DNA of 64,000 bases from Thamnaconus septentrionalis (GCA_009823395.1 CM020515.1:16243989-16307988), one strand, 5' to 3'. Numbered from the stretch's first letter, positions 44,591 through 58,051 are shown. The notes: generated by a model from the letters alone, not told the origin. Translations and numbers: made by a program.

Positions 44591-46179
44591 TGTCGAGAAT
44601 TGTTGTTACATTTTTCTCTTTGATGACTTGTAAAAAAAAAAAAATATTCCGTCTCCTCCTCCGTCCAAACATAACGCGCCATTTTCACTTGAAGCAAACT
44701 GGTCACGTGACCCCGTACGTCACGTTGGAAAACCAACACATATGAGGTCACTTTTCAGATGAACCTGTCTTCTTGCACTCTCTGCTGTGTGCCACCACTC
44801 CAAAAAAAAGTCTAAACCACCAGAGTCGTTTTATGTTGTAAAAATCTGTGTCCAGCTCGGTTAAAAACTGCAGCCTAAGTGTCTCTTTTTGAGCAGCGGC
44901 CAGGTTCACGGCCACTTCCACTCTTCCCTCTTTGCGGCTTCAAACAGCGGCTGCTTCCCTTTTTACTTCCCACCACCACAGCGGAGGGGACGGCGATCGG
45001 TATCGGAGTCCGATGCGACTCGGTGGAAGGTGGTTTGCACTGGAGGCTGAGGCAGGACGAGGAGGGGAGAGTTGAAAGAGCAGCCAGCGGCTTCAGAAGG
45101 AGCCCAAGTGATGACCTGCGACTCGCTGCTCCTCGTTCTGTTTGGTTTGGGGAGCAGACTCGGGTCCGAGCCGCCACTCCACTCAAATTCTGCCTTGGAT
45201 GCTGTTCATCCACAGCCAGGAGCAGTTTGGCTGACGGATTTTTGAGGAAGAAGATAAAAAAAGAGAGAAGTCTAGCATCTAAATCCTCTCTCAACAAACA
45301 AGCCTCTCTGTTCAGCAGCCTCTTCAGGCTGGAGATAAACAGAAGTGCATGGACGCTCCTGGATGGAGGTTTTTCCCCGATTCAACAGCCTGCCACATTA
45401 ATTAGCGATGTGGTCATAATCCAATGCTAATATTAGGTTGCTATTGGCTCCAGCCCTGGATAAGCGTTCATGAAGGTCACACCTCTGAGTCAGCTCTGCT
45501 GGTTATCATGTCAGGGCAGAAACCCTGACTCACAAAGCTTTCAGAGTCAATGAACATCTTGAACGCTGACTGACTGATTTGCAAATCAGAGAAAATATGC
45601 TGCATCATTTTAGTGGGAAAAAAAGTGAAAATGATTTTACACAAAGGGGCCTCAAAAAATAGTTGAGGATATGTCTTTTGTGATGTCACAAAGGGCACTG
45701 AGATACAGCTTGGTTCCACCCTCCGTCCCACACACACACTGACAGAACCAGAAATCTCAAGGCAGCGTCGTCATTGGTTGGTGAAGCTTCTCCAAACTGC
45801 AAAATACTTTGAGAACCTCGCCGAGTTTCACCCAAAACTAGTGGCTCACAAGACACGACAACCTCAGCAACACAGGATGGACAGGATAGACTGGTTCAGG
45901 CACAGACATGCAGTGTAAGTGGCGTTTATTAGGATGAGCTGCTGAGACTTTTTAAGACTGCCTTTGGTGTCTGATTTTAACTTTCTCCCAGCGTTGGCTG
46001 GGGTGCCGCCTCTGATTCCGCTTCTCCCCGCTGAGACGTCACAGCAGCAGCCAAAAAAAAAAAAACATGACAGGTCTGGAAGGCAGCAGTGTGGGATGCT
46101 GTAAATTGAATAAATTTGTGCATTTAATGATTGTAAATAAGGAGGGGGGTGGCCCATTACCATTCGGCCCCTGTTGTCC

Positions 46180-46203
46180 TTTTTTTTTTTTTTTTTTTTT
46201 TTT
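46180..46203 (+). repeat. Poly(T) run
   Basis: 24 T, possibly the tail of an inserted minus-strand retroposon, though no recognisable body is seen next to it. Confidence 0.8.
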
Positions 46204-48130
46204 CTTATTTCATTCTGAACAGCTGAATTTACATCTTCAACTCTTTTGAAGGGAATAAATGGAAGCGCTCGATTGGCCACGCCCTCTCACCTAAAAACCG
46301 CGTTGTTGTTGTTGTTCCAAGCTCGCTAATTCAAAAAGGATGAGCAATGTTTTGTTACGGTTGTCAGTGCGTGTCAGAACTAAATGGAGATGACAAATGA
46401 GATGTGGGGATCAGGGTCATTAGATATATGTTGCAAATACTGGGAGGGAAAGATGGATGGATGGAGGGGTCCAGGCACCTCTTCAGGTAGAGCTTCCTGC
46501 TAAGATGATGGAGACGGTGCACCTGCAGTCACATCGAAATGAAAACGAATGGATCTGCGGACCCAGTAAACGTTGGGGCTGTTTGCACAATTTTTAGGGG
46601 GATTTGCATTTTAGACGTTTGTGACCTGAGAAGTGTGAACGTGCAGCCGACTCTCCAGGTCCAGATTTCAGCAACCGAAAGGCATCTCAGCTGGCAGAAA
46701 TGGCCTTGTTGATGTTGCGTGTAATAACACAGCTTGTGCTTCCATATTTTAGATTTCATTTTATTCCTTCCAGTCCAGTTGATGGACGTGCAATTCACAA
46801 CATCACGTCCAAAATTTCACTCTAAATTCGCTTCTACTTTAACAGAAAAATTCGCTTAACGCAAAGCAGCGCCAATACCACGTCCGTCCACCAGAGGGCC
46901 TCTACCCAGAATAATGCAATGTCCAAGTACAGTGGAGCAGAAACAACAGCAGCAGAGCGAGAAGCGGCCGATAGGCCTGTAGCATCACTTTCCTTTCCAT
47001 TACCGCCGAGTCGAAGGGCCATTTTTCACGACAAGACAACGCAATAAAACATTGGATGAAGTTTCTCCCAGCTGCTAAATAAATAAAAGGGCCGACACCA
47101 AACATTCCGTATTTTAGGCAGGGGGACTATTTTTGGCTAAAACATGAATATTGAAGATAAAGAGCCAAAAAGTTTATCACCAACGTTTAAAGTGTGCCCG
47201 CAGCCGACACACGCAACACTATCAAAGTCACATTGTTGTTATTTGTGTTCATCCTCTGCTCTCTGAGAGCCCCGAGCGGCACCTCCGCTTTCAGGTGTTT
47301 TCGTCCCGCCGGTCGGCTCGGCGCAGAATTAAGCGTTTTGTTAAACCAAGCGGCAGCTCTCACAGAGACTATTCCCTCGATGGAACTGTACTCAGGACAC
47401 AAATACCTGTCCTTAGCCTCGGGTGCTTCGTGTCGTGTCATGAGCAATAAATGTTTCTGGCGAGAGGAGAAAAAACAAAACAAAACACAGACAGAAAGAA
47501 AAAGAGAAGAGAAGCCGGCAGGTACAACACACCAATATAGCCGAGGAGCCCCGGAGACGGCCGATAGATTTTCCCCGCCGCAAACTTTTCCTGCGTTACG
47601 CACTGGGAACGTCTCATTGGAGAGTTGTTGTTTTGCTGTGGGGGTTTTTTTCCTCCCATTTTCCAGCAACATCTTTGTCATTTTGTCAACGCGTTAGCCC
47701 CGTTAGCGCATAACGGCGAAACGAGAGGGAAAAGGATCCCGTTTAATGGATCAAAAACGGTGGCAGCGGCAGAGCGAATAAAGAAGCAATTACCATTGTT
47801 GCGCATCGAGTGTTTTTTCCGGCTGCATGCATGATATCGACGTCTCGGTCCACCTTTATCCTAATTACCGCACAAACATCCCGCTGGCGCAGCCTCGCTA
47901 AGCATAGCCCTTGGCGGCCTTCAACACAATCGAGACTAATCGGAGACTGCTAATTCACGCGGTAAGAACGAAATGCACTGGCGGTTAACAAACAGAGGGG
48001 GCGCTGTCGTCGTCTTCGCAGGGGCACGGTGGACTTGTTTTAATTTCCTCTGATCGCTAAACGCGCCCAAAGTGTCCGCCGCCGCCGGACACTCCAGGTG
48101 AGTATCATCAAGGTGCCTTTGAGCAACGTG

Positions 48131-48180
48131 CACACACACACACACACACACACACACGCGCAAGCAAGCACACACACACA
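48131..48180 (+). repeat. (CA)n interrupted microsatellite
   Basis: CA array, a CGCGCAAGCAAG interruption, then CA again. Confidence 0.95.
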
Positions 48181-49111
48181 GACTTGAGAAGTGGATGAGG
48201 ACGACGGCGGCGGCTCTGATTCAAGAGAGTCAACAAGTAGCCTCGCAGAGAGCAGCCTTCAATTACCAGCCCGTCCACGTCGGTGCTTCTCCAGCAAGAA
48301 CAAGTGACTTTTCTCTTTTCTTTGTCCTGCTTCTTGTCTTACCGGAAGTGGGGGGGGGCACCTTGTTGTTTAAGGTTATTGGGGCTGAAGTTTTTATGAG
48401 GTTCTTTAAATTTGTTTTGTTTTTTTCTTGAACAAGCTTCATAAAATCCGACAAGTACAAAAATGCACATTTGTTGGAGGAGCAGACTCAATTCCCCCCT
48501 CTGAGCGAGACCTCAGCACCAACTCCCAAACACCAGCAGCCCCGGGATCGAACACACATAACTTCACACGGAGGGACTTGCAGAGTGACACATCAACACG
48601 GCGGGCCCGACTCAGGGGATCTAGTTTTACACCGCCGGACAACAACAGAGATATTTATTCTGAAGTGGGATCAGCACCGTGTCTCTGTTCCTCTCTCCGT
48701 CTCTGCTGAAAGTAAACAGTGTGAATCTGCCTTGAGGCCTAGAAAACAAAATTCACGCCGTTTGTGAGCCTCTTGGCTGGCAGCCGTTGTCTGACTTCCT
48801 GCTCCGTGGCTGCTTCTCTAAATATTGTTTCATCCTCTTTTTTTTTTTTTTACTTCCAAGTCCTGGAGATATTAAATAATTCAAGGGTTTTTTGTTTTCT
48901 GAACAGATGCACATGCAATTGACACAAAGGAATCGGGTCTCTTTTTGAAGGCGGGTTAGTCAGCGCGTCAGCTCTTTGAAGACTGGTATCAAAGCGCTGA
49001 TCTCCAGACTTAACATCGGGGGGAAAGGGGTGTTAATTGGCTGTTAGAACATGCAATTTTCAGTTACTTTTCATTTAAATTGGTTTTGGGGGTTTTGGTT
49101 TTTATTTGTTT

Positions 49112-49126
49112 CCCCCCCCCCCCCCC
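49112..49126 (+). repeat. Poly(C) run
   Basis: Fifteen C after a T-rich tract; likely to be an unstable or mis-sequenced homopolymer. Confidence 0.8.
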
Positions 49127-49303
49127 TCAGCTCAGTGTTTCCAGCGGTGGTGGCAGATGAACCTCTCGCTGTACGGCTCACAGACACGGTTTCATCATTA
49201 GCCATTTCCTAAAGAATCGATAGTACAAGGTGCCTGCGCTTGTCCGTGTCAAAACAAAGACACATTAGACGGTCGCCTGTGGATCGCACGCACTCCTGCC
49301 CGT

Positions 49304-49341
49304 ATGCACACACACACACACGCATACATACACCCACACAT
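49304..49341 (+). repeat. Imperfect (CA)n microsatellite
   Basis: CA/TA/CCCA units over about 38 bp. Confidence 0.85.
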
Positions 49342-50374
49342 ACAGAGTAATCCGCATTGATTGTGCGGTGACGTGTTGCCGCAGTCGTCGCTGGCAGTGG
49401 AGCAAAGACTGTGGCTGGGGCCAAAGTCTGAAGCTGAAAACAACAGCCTCAAAGCGAAACAAAGGCAGAATTTTGAAAAGAGGCTTTTAAGCCGGCACGC
49501 CGGAAATCATTTAAAGTGACTCCCATTCTGCACAGATCATCTCCGTTTTTTCATCCTGGACCACAGTGGAGCAGCTCGGTTCCTGATGAGATCATTGAGA
49601 GGATGGAGACACGTTATTGGTGGAAAAACAATGTTGTATTTTCCATTAGGGGTCGGCTGAATCACTTCTTTGGAAATATTCCACTTGTGTTTAGAAAACG
49701 CTCATTTCTTTTTTGGTTTTTTTGTGCTACCAATGCTGTACCGGAGTCACTCAGTATAACAAAGTCAAGCTCCAGCAGCATCACAAAAACAAACATGAAA
49801 CCCAAAAGCTGGGCAGAGGTGGTCGATGCAGGATTCAGCTTAGACGACAATAAAATGTTCTCAGAAAAGAAACACAATGGACGTCAAGGATGCATATTTT
49901 TTTTCCTTTTCTCATTTACCAACAGGCGAGAAAGACGCGCGTTGCATAAAAGACTGGCGAAGGGAGGTTTTGCACATTCAAACCGATGTGCGATATATAG
50001 CGACTGTTGGTAACGGCAGGTCAGAGAAACACGGGGTGGAATTTCTAGCAGCGGCTCCTGAGCAACATCTGTGCAGGTAATGGCTCGTTATCAGCCTGTC
50101 ACTGAGACCAGGGTTATGTGATAATTGGAGTCTAAAGCACACAACGGGGAAAAATACGGAGCAAAGGAACCGTTTTCAGAATATAATACCCAGCTGGCAC
50201 TGGCAGAGCTGACGACAACAGCACTGGACAGTCGCTAAACGGTAAAAAGATGCAGAGTGTGTTGGCAGGGAAGCCCCGCCCTGATCGACTCAGGCCGGCG
50301 GCCCCTCGGGTCACCTTGCATCACGATAGCAGCTCCTTTTTTTCCCGCTGGGCTCTGAAGAGCCCAAACTTTGA

Positions 50375-50625
50375 TTGAAATTGGTATGTTGGGGGTTTGA
50401 TTGGGACGAGCCTGACGAGCAGTTTGCGAGGGCGATTAGCAACACAACGGCGTTGTTTCACCGCCGTCTTGGGAGGGGCAACGTTGGGCTCCCGTTTCAT
50501 CAGACCTCTGATTGCAGGGATTAATTAACTCTGCATTCCCGGCATGCGTCTCGCAAGGGCGCTTCTATTTTGATGTGGGAATTCCGCAGTGCAGATTGGC
50601 TGCCGTCGAATTGGTTTGAGAAAGA
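50375..50625. promoter_or_regulatory. Candidate conserved non-coding element
   Basis: GGATTAATTAAC (50518-50529), GGCGATTAGCAAC, ATTGAAATTGG and GGCATGCGTC in a repeat-free block without a frame. Confidence 0.3.
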
Positions 50626-51264
50626 AATCAAAGATTTTTTCTCTTTGACTTTTTTTTACCTCACATCAAGACTCCACGAGCTGCAAGTTACATGATTCTA
50701 ACGCTGAGGGTGCGGTGGACTTTACAAGCTTAGGCGCACAAAACTTGTTTTGAACGTTTAGTACAACATTCTACAGTTTTGGCAGCGGCAGGTGGTCAGG
50801 GCCAGCGAGGCATTCTCTGCTGGCCTAAACTTACTTAGAAAATCACATTTTCCCAGAAATATGATAATAAAGTTATTCTCCATAGTCTGTTCTTTTCACA
50901 CCATTATAATATCCTCTAGGTTGCGCTGCTTCCACTGCTGTTGGTAAAGTTTTTATCCAATCATATTTCAGATGGCAAGTTTGCAGTATTCAGTGACCTT
51001 GGTTCATTCTTAATGGGGATTCTAAACGCTCCGGAGACCAAGTGTGGCTCGACTTGGTCACCTACCCATTGTGTTAAATTGAGGGTATTGTGAGGTGTAT
51101 TGATTTTGGTTGGACTAAATATTACTTGGGTGAAATGCACGGCACTGATTGGTGGAATACTTCAATCCTGACCTTCATGGTCTTTATGTATCACCAACAG
51201 CCTTCAAATCAGCAGCTTTGAATTTTACCCCCCCCAACCTGTGAAACAAAAAGCCAAAATAAAA
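50626..51264. other. Non-coding region
   Basis: Mixed AT-rich sequence. Nothing recognised. Confidence 0.5.
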
Positions 51265-51440
51265 CGTGACGGAACTCCGTTCATTAAGCCCCCCATTACT
51301 GGCCCATGATTTAGGTTACTGTGCATTGGGAGATGATTTCCGGCACGGCAGTAAATACAGCCGGTCCGACTGGCACACAGGGTCTGAACTTGGCAGAATT
51401 TAATGCTGAGCCTTCCGGAAGACTTGTGGGCCCTGACAGC
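51265..51440. promoter_or_regulatory. Candidate conserved non-coding element
   Basis: CATTAAGCCCCCCATTACTG (51282 on), GATGATTTCCGGCACGG, AGAATTTAATGCTGAG. Overlapping frames occur on both strands but without domain features, so regulatory DNA is the better guess. Confidence 0.25.
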
Positions 51441-52634
51441 CTCATCAGGCCTGAGAAGCAGCAGCCGCAGCTCGGCGGAAGGTGCCAACCTCGCAACCTT
51501 AATGAAACACTCGCTCAGGCCTTTGCCCTACTTTCTGCTGCACATAAAAAAAGGTCTCACCAGGTCCAGGAGCTCTATTAATTTTTTTTTTCTTTTTTTA
51601 TTTTCTTCCCTGACAGTAAAGCCGTAAGCTCAATCAACCGCTGACACATTAATGAAATACATGGCTGCAGCGTTGATCATAACAGTGCCAGGGAATCTGG
51701 GGACACCTTCAAACAGCCACTTCTGATGTAGTGTTGGTCCCCAAGTTGTAAAACTAGTCTTTTTTTATTTTCTCAGACAAAATCATCCTCATAATAAATG
51801 ATTCATGCTTCTCGCAAAGTTTCAGCAAACTCAGACTGAAATGTCTTTGCATACACCAGATAGAAGTGGCGTGTTGCAAATTACCAGCAACACAAAGAGT
51901 GAGTGAACTCTTCGAGGCTCCATTATGGTGGCCTCACATCTGACACGTTTGCATGGGGTTTTGCATTAAGATGCTAAAGAAAAAAGGGGATAACTACCTT
52001 GTGAGATGAGTTTGCATTTCATGTCTATAAGTTTAAAAAATAGAAAAACGTCTGTGTGGTCATTCGTGGTGATAATTGACGCTGAAGTTGCTATGTGGAT
52101 ACCAGAAAAAGCAGAGGTGAAAAAAAAAATGTTTCCCTGAAGGCTTTACAGAAAGAAATACATTTTTTTAAACAAATAATGTTCCACTGATATAAACTTT
52201 TGTTCACTGGGTGCAGATAAAGATATAGAGTATCCATATTGAGACAAGCTCTTCTTTCCAACCGGATGAAAGAAGCAGCCTTCACTCGCGTGTCTTTTGT
52301 CTTGCTGTGCATTTTGCTGAAAGCACTATTTTTAGCGTGAAGGCCCACCGAGGGGGGTTGAAGTACCTGCCAGGAGACAACGGTGGCGCACCTTTTATCT
52401 CGGCCCGAGATCGACCTCTGCCACACTTTCCTCACACTCTCTGTCACACTCTCCTTCACCCCTGCCGCCCCAGTGAACCCACAAGCTTCGCTGGATGGTT
52501 CTTAAAGAAAGAAAAAAAACATTTAAAAACAGCAAAGAATTGAGGGAGGTAAAGGAGGCAAAGGGGGTCGCGTAGTTTCATGTAACCGGACGATAAAAAG
52601 AAGAAGAGCGGCGCCGGTTGAGGAGCTTATCTGC

Positions 52635-52637
<3 letters not shown>

Positions 52638-52688
<51 letters not shown>
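52638..52688 (+). repeat. (GT)25 microsatellite
   Basis: Perfect GT array of about 50 bp. Confidence 0.97.
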
Positions 52689-52692
<4 letters not shown>

Positions 52693-52810
52693 AAGGGCCG
52701 CCGCTCTCTGTCGTCCACGTCCACAGAGAGAACGAGACGAAGTGGCTGCGGCACCTCTGGGATTCAGGGCTTGTGAACTTCCTGTCAAAGCCAAGTCAGC
52801 CCCAAGTCAA

Positions 52811-52846
52811 CCCCCCCCCCCACCACACACACACACACACACACAC
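52811..52846 (+). repeat. (C)n(CA)n compound microsatellite
   Basis: Eleven C followed by CA units. Confidence 0.95.
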
Positions 52847-53004
52847 GCCGGCAGGGGGGATTAACAGGGATTATTAGCTGCTAATTAATTAAAAAAAACC
52901 AGTTTGCTGGTTTTTGTATGAATCCAGAACCTGGCGATTCAAGAGAGAAAGGGGGGTAGGTGAGGTGGAGACGGGGGGGGACCTGTGCTCGTGACAAACA
53001 GGAA

Positions 53005-53240
53005 GTGTAACGCCTCATAAATCTGACGGGCTAATTATATCAGACTCTCAGGACCTCTTTAAAGCCACCTCATTATGAAATCCACTCTTTTTAACGGAGG
53101 TGATGAAAAAGCTCCCAGCACAAAAACAAAAAGGGGCCGCGGCAATTATTCCAGATTTAAGCGTAAGCGTATTTATCAACAGTTACGGTAATAAATCATT
53201 TCCAAAGAGAATTAAGGCGGCTTGCAAATAGAGTGTAAAC
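53005..53240. promoter_or_regulatory. Candidate conserved non-coding element
   Basis: CGGGCTAATTATATCAGACT (53028 on), CACCTCATTATGAAATCC, GCGGCAATTATTCCAG, GGTAATAAATCATTTCC. A dense run of AT-core motifs in repeat-free DNA with no frame. Confidence 0.3.
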
Positions 53241-53376
53241 TTTTCACAACAGCTCATAGGGAGTTTTTTTTATTTTCTTTGTCTTTTTTTTCTCAGCTCA
53301 AAGGGCCGAGCGCTCTGATGCGTTAAAACTCATTTCATACGGCAGACTGCGAGCCGCTGTTTGTTTGTTGGGTTGC

Positions 53377-53396
53377 TTTTTTTTTTTTTTTTTTTT
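53377..53396 (+). repeat. Poly(T) run
   Basis: 20 T following (GTTT)n-like sequence. Confidence 0.85.
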
Positions 53397-53504
53397 CTTT
53401 ATTAGGAACAAAGACAATCAGATCTAAACCGCGCCGGTTTATAAAAATAGATCTGAAATAAATAAATAAACAAAGCCGGCCGGTCCTCCCTAGCGCCTCA
53501 TCCT

Positions 53505-53720
53505 GTTTTCACCTAGGGCCCAATTAGGGGGAAGTTCTGGTGACAAGTCAAGCATCACTAGCCACCGCCGGCCAAAGAGATCTGGACTCTTGTTTATCTC
53601 CCGTTTCAATTGTGGAAAAACCGCATTAGAAATTCTCTTTCCGCGCGCTATTAATAAGTGCCAAAACAACATAAGCTGCATTGCCAATATATTGTTCAAT
53701 TAGGATTACCCGAGACACAA
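53505..53720. promoter_or_regulatory. Candidate conserved non-coding element
   Basis: CCCAATTAGGGGG (53519 on), CTTGTTTATCTCCC (FOX-like), CGCTATTAATAAG, and CAATTAGGATTACC, with GGATTA (53703-53708) matching an OTX/bicoid-type site. Repeat-free. This is among the strongest enhancer-like blocks here. Confidence 0.35.
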
Positions 53721-54420
53721 TTCACGGGGACGGCTGAGTTCCGGCTCTTTTTAGAGCTTGTCGAGCTGCGAGCAACTTCCTCAAGGCTTTAAAAATAAAA
53801 AAAATAATAATAAAATAGAGGGTTTCGGATTTTGCAATTAGCTCGACCGCCGGCGACGAGAACAATGCACCTACGCCGACCAGCGCCAGCCCTGAAGCCT
53901 TTTCCATTATTTTAACAAGCACAACAGTGCGGCGCATGTTAATAGAACTCCCCTCCGCCTGTTGTCAGTCTCCTTGATTAACAGAGACCCAATTAGAATT
54001 TCAGGACACTGTTTAGCATTAGCATTCCTTGTACACAAATCCCCGGCGCACCTACACAGTCCTGTTGCTGTAACCTGCTTGTTTGATCTGCAGGGAGCGA
54101 CTCCGTCTGACCCGCCGTGAGCGCCGCACTTGAACCTTCGACTGTGTCAATTTAAGATTTAATTGCACCACACACACATACACAAAAAAAGACTGTCGCA
54201 GGAAAATGCTATGTGCATGCTAATATTGCCGTCCTGTTGGAGAAGAGAGAGATGCAGACATTGCAAAGTTGTAGTGAGATGAGAACTCCAGTATAATGGT
54301 GTTTCACTTACAGTATGGTCACAATTATCATGTACAAGTCTCATGGTAGTGTTGCACTGCTTCTCAGGTCTTGTCCTCAAAGTGCCCTCAAGTTGTCTTT
54401 CGAGCCTCTGCAGGAATGAG

Positions 54421-54565
54421 GCTGCGTTTCCAATACCCTTAGAATTGAATAGAAAAACCTAAATAATGCAATAAATAAAAATTGGAACATAATAATAACA
54501 ACAACCATTCTTCACAGCAAACAAACGTAAACTAACAAAAGCAAATGTAATTCTCGTAAAATCAA
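54421..54565 (-). mobile_element. Inverted-repeat element, copy D
   Basis: Begins GCTGCGTTTCCAATACCC and continues TTAGAATTGAATAGAAAAAC, aligning with the reverse complement of the right end of copy B. It ends by sharing a perfect 22-nt inverted match with copy C (54542-54563). The far terminus is not identified; the element may reach about 54640. Confidence 0.55.
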
Positions 54566-56699
54566 ATAACAGACCTCAATCTGCTCGACCATGTCCTTGT
54601 ATGGCCAACAATTAAGCAACAGGAACATACGCTCAGAACTGGACACCACAAGCTGTATAAAAGGGTGCAGTGGTTTTCTATCTGCACTTTTCTCCAGAAT
54701 GCTCCGTCATCTTGGGGCCTTTGAGACTCTCAGATAAATGCACACAAACCAGATTTCAATTGTTCAGTGAAAACTTAATTTCTTCCACAACACCAGCCCT
54801 CCCTTTGGTAAACACATCATCCTGCCCATCCCTTTGTGATGTCACCAAGGGTAGCTACATATCCCCCACATAGGTCACAAACCCAGAATTTTAGCAGGAG
54901 GCTCTTAACGGAGGGCTAATTACAGTTAATAATACTGCTGGATGACACGGTTATATATTAGCATAGGCCCTTTAAGGTCACAGCATAACAGGAAGAGAAA
55001 AGGCACCGATCCTCTTCCTGTCCGCACTCGGCACATCAGCCGTCTGCCGCGCTTTCACATTTCCCACAGCAAACTTTTGGTTGATGTTGAGCGGAAGGAA
55101 TAAATGATTCACGCACCACTTCACTCAGCTCGTTTCAGGAGTGGGAGGGTGCAAATCACTGTTTCACTCAAAACACTGAAACTCACTGTCAAAACCTGAA
55201 GTTACTGCCAGAGTGTATGACTGCTCAATAAAAGGGCCTGTTGTGAGTGTGATGAAGACATCCGCAGCCGCCGCCACTCGTCCAGCGACTCTGATTCAAT
55301 GGCTCCCGCCTCCGTCCTCACTCCCACGCACACGTCCCACACAGTCATCAGGCGCTATGAATAATCTATTCACAGCACTCTGCCGGCTTGACAATACATT
55401 GCAGTGACGTCAACGGTAAATCACTGAACTTACGGTTTTGTGCGTGAAAAAAGTTGTACTTTGAAGGTTTTTTGGGGTCCAAGATCAGCTCTTGGTAATG
55501 AAAAATGTCATTTTTCATGTCATTTAATTTCATGAGGCCGAAGACGCTCGCTAGTCAGCAATGGCTGGAAACTAAATGATTAGCTCAGAGAGAATTAGTA
55601 ATTAGTAATAGTTAAGCCGCAAATATTTTGGTCATTGTGTATTTTTCAACAGATTTATTAACTGAATGGTAGCAGCTGCTCTCTTAGGTTGGGGTGGTGG
55701 GTGGGGGCGAACTTTTTTTCAGGGGGTCTTTACTAAATTCCAGCACCTTTCAGATCAGTTTTCAGATTTGGTTTTCTTGCCTCCCTAGTTCATCGGCTGT
55801 CATCATCCTCGTGCCAACCCAGCAGAGACCAGCGGTTGCAGCACTAACGTCCGATAAAATCAATCGTTTATTGCACATTCGGGGAGGGGTCAGAGAGCAG
55901 AGCTAATAAGCTTAAGTGAGAGGAAATTATGGACCTTAACAACACTGATGTCACTGTTACACAACCGCATCCACTTTACTGGCTTCACTTGCCACGTTCC
56001 GTCGCTCCCCAGAAGTTGTTTTTCATCCTCTGGAGTTCAGCCCGACAAACAGAGCGCCCTCTGCCCTCCATTTGTCACGCTTTTTTTTTTTTTTTTCATT
56101 TATTCATTTATTTATTTCATTTTTGCAAATGCCATTTTTAACCTTGCAAATTTTGTTGTTGTATTTTTCTCTCCCGTTGCCACTTAGTCATCGAGCTTTA
56201 AGTGACAGCTTATGCCATTAATGAGGCGAGTTCAGCCCAATTATGTAGTCATCAAAAGTGGAGAACAAAGCAGGAGGAATTCTGGAGCTTTGGAGGCTTT
56301 ATTTTCGATTAAAAAGGGAACACAAAGCGACATTGAAAGCGTCTCGTTCAGTGTTTACCTCTTTTTGCTGCCCCCCCCAAAAAAAAATAATCTCATGACT
56401 TGTAATGGGGAGGAGGGAAGGAGCTTCCTCATTATACCCATAGTCTGGGAATGTGTTTCGTCCCATCAAAGGCAGAATACGTTTCCAGCTCCGACAAAGC
56501 GCCAAAGTTTTGTGGGGGTTTCTCCCCCCTCCCTCGCTTTCATGTAAGAAAAATATAACAAACAGCAGATTACTCGCCATGTAAACCATCTGAAGCATCA
56601 AAGCGCCGCTTCAAATTGAAAACAACCTGCCGCAAAGTGTCTGCAGCTTATCCCCACGCAGACGGAGAATTAATGAGGGACGTTGGAAATGGCGGGGAA

Positions 56700-56727
56700 G
56701 TGGTGGTGGTGGTGGTGGTGGTGGTGG
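56700..56727 (+). repeat. (GGT)9 microsatellite
   Basis: Perfect GGT array running into G-runs; quadruplex-capable on the plus strand. Confidence 0.95.
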
Positions 56728-58051
56728 GGGGTGGGGGGCTACTTCAGATCCAATGCAAAAAAACAGTTTGGTGTAACAGGATTAAAGAATCGCAAATCTA
56801 ATTTGTACATCCAGCGATCAACTTTTGCAGTCGGGTCAACAGCAAGACAGCAATTAGAATTCTGACAGTTTTCGCCCCTGGAAACAGCGTTAAAACAGGT
56901 GCGACACTGTCTGTTTATGTTTCTCAGAAAGCAAAGGCAGAAAATTTGTGTTGCAACTGAACGCAACAAACTGAAAAGTGTAACACCGGCTGCAAGTTGA
57001 CAATCGGCGCCTGTTGTTGATTGATCAATGAAATTGCTCATCTGCGTTCTACTCAAAAGCCCGCGGTGTGCTTTTAGCTTCGTCTGTGCAGTCTGGCCTT
57101 TGCAGACACATTGTTTTGGAACTTTTTGTGCTTGGCTGATTACATGCGTGCAGGAAATCAGGGCACTGGAGATGATAAAACAGCATCTGTAGCTGTTTTC
57201 AACCACCTCACACCTAAAGCCACTTCGACTTTACGAGCACGGGCCGAGATGAAGCTTCCAGCCCGGCCCACCTCTCCCTGAAACTTTTTTTTTTTTTTTC
57301 CGTCAGCTAATGACGGATCCGGTGAAAATGGCTGCAGTCACCCGCCGCCGTCCTCAGACACACGTCTCAGACAGCCGCTAACATCCTCTCGCTGTCCCCG
57401 CCGGTCGATTGCGATCCATACTTTCCATTTAGACGATTAATAGATTTGCGTAATTGAACCTACGGAGCGACACGACGCAGAGAGAGAGCGATCCAATCAT
57501 TTTTCTTTTTTCTTTTTTTTTCCCCGAAAGGGAAAAAAGGTGGTGAAACAGCTCACTGATACCTGCCACGATGTCGCTGGCCGTCGCAGGAAACGTATTA
57601 AAAGAGCAGGGTAATGTTTCCGGACGCATTACCGCTCTGCTCACAGTGCCGCTGTAATAATAATCATCATCATATACCATCATCATTTCAGCAGGAACAT
57701 ATACCACAGGGATTTCCTGCACATGTTTCATTGCCATGTTGGACTTTTTTCTTTGATCTCAAACACGACGCAGGGAAAACATCCTTTACAAACAATTCTG
57801 GCAGCAAAAAGCAGGTGGTCAGATTTACACTGACGATCCTGTCATCTTTAAACAAACGCAAAGAAGTGGAGCAGACAATGGAGGGATGCAAGTAGGCGAC
57901 ATCTTTGACAAACGGAATGTTTCAACACGGAACAAAGCGCAGGATTTATCGGGATGTTTACTGGAGGGGCAGGAGCAGCTGCCGCGCCCGGCAATTTATG
58001 GTCACATGACTGATCTCATGTATGATTCCTTTTAGTACAGCACTCATCTCA

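Larger units (their letters stand above)
44591..50374. other. Non-coding region
   Basis: Contains a long T-run, (CA)n and C-run tracts. Frames of 140-185 codons at 44.88-45.43 and 47.19-47.70 kb occur on both strands at once and have no domain, so they are not called. A 22-bp palindromic motif at 45675-45696 is shared with 54831-54851. No gene recognised. Confidence 0.5.
51441..53004. other. Non-coding region
   Basis: Contains a (GT)n array (52638-52688), a (C)n(CA)n compound tract (52811-52846) and T/A runs. No gene recognised. Confidence 0.5.

Noticed and set aside
44879..45430. 183-codon plus frame overlapping a 140-codon minus frame
   Set aside because: Starts at GTG, no domain, low-complexity serine/leucine/arginine composition; simultaneous frames on both strands indicate GC-driven chance.
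47187..47697. 164- and 167-codon frames on opposite strands
   Set aside because: Almost exact mirror overlap, one starting at GTG, with no recognisable domain or splice signals.
49516..50013. 165-codon plus frame
   Set aside because: Composition changes abruptly along the frame (poly-serine, poly-phenylalanine), no domain, no promoter or poly(A) context.
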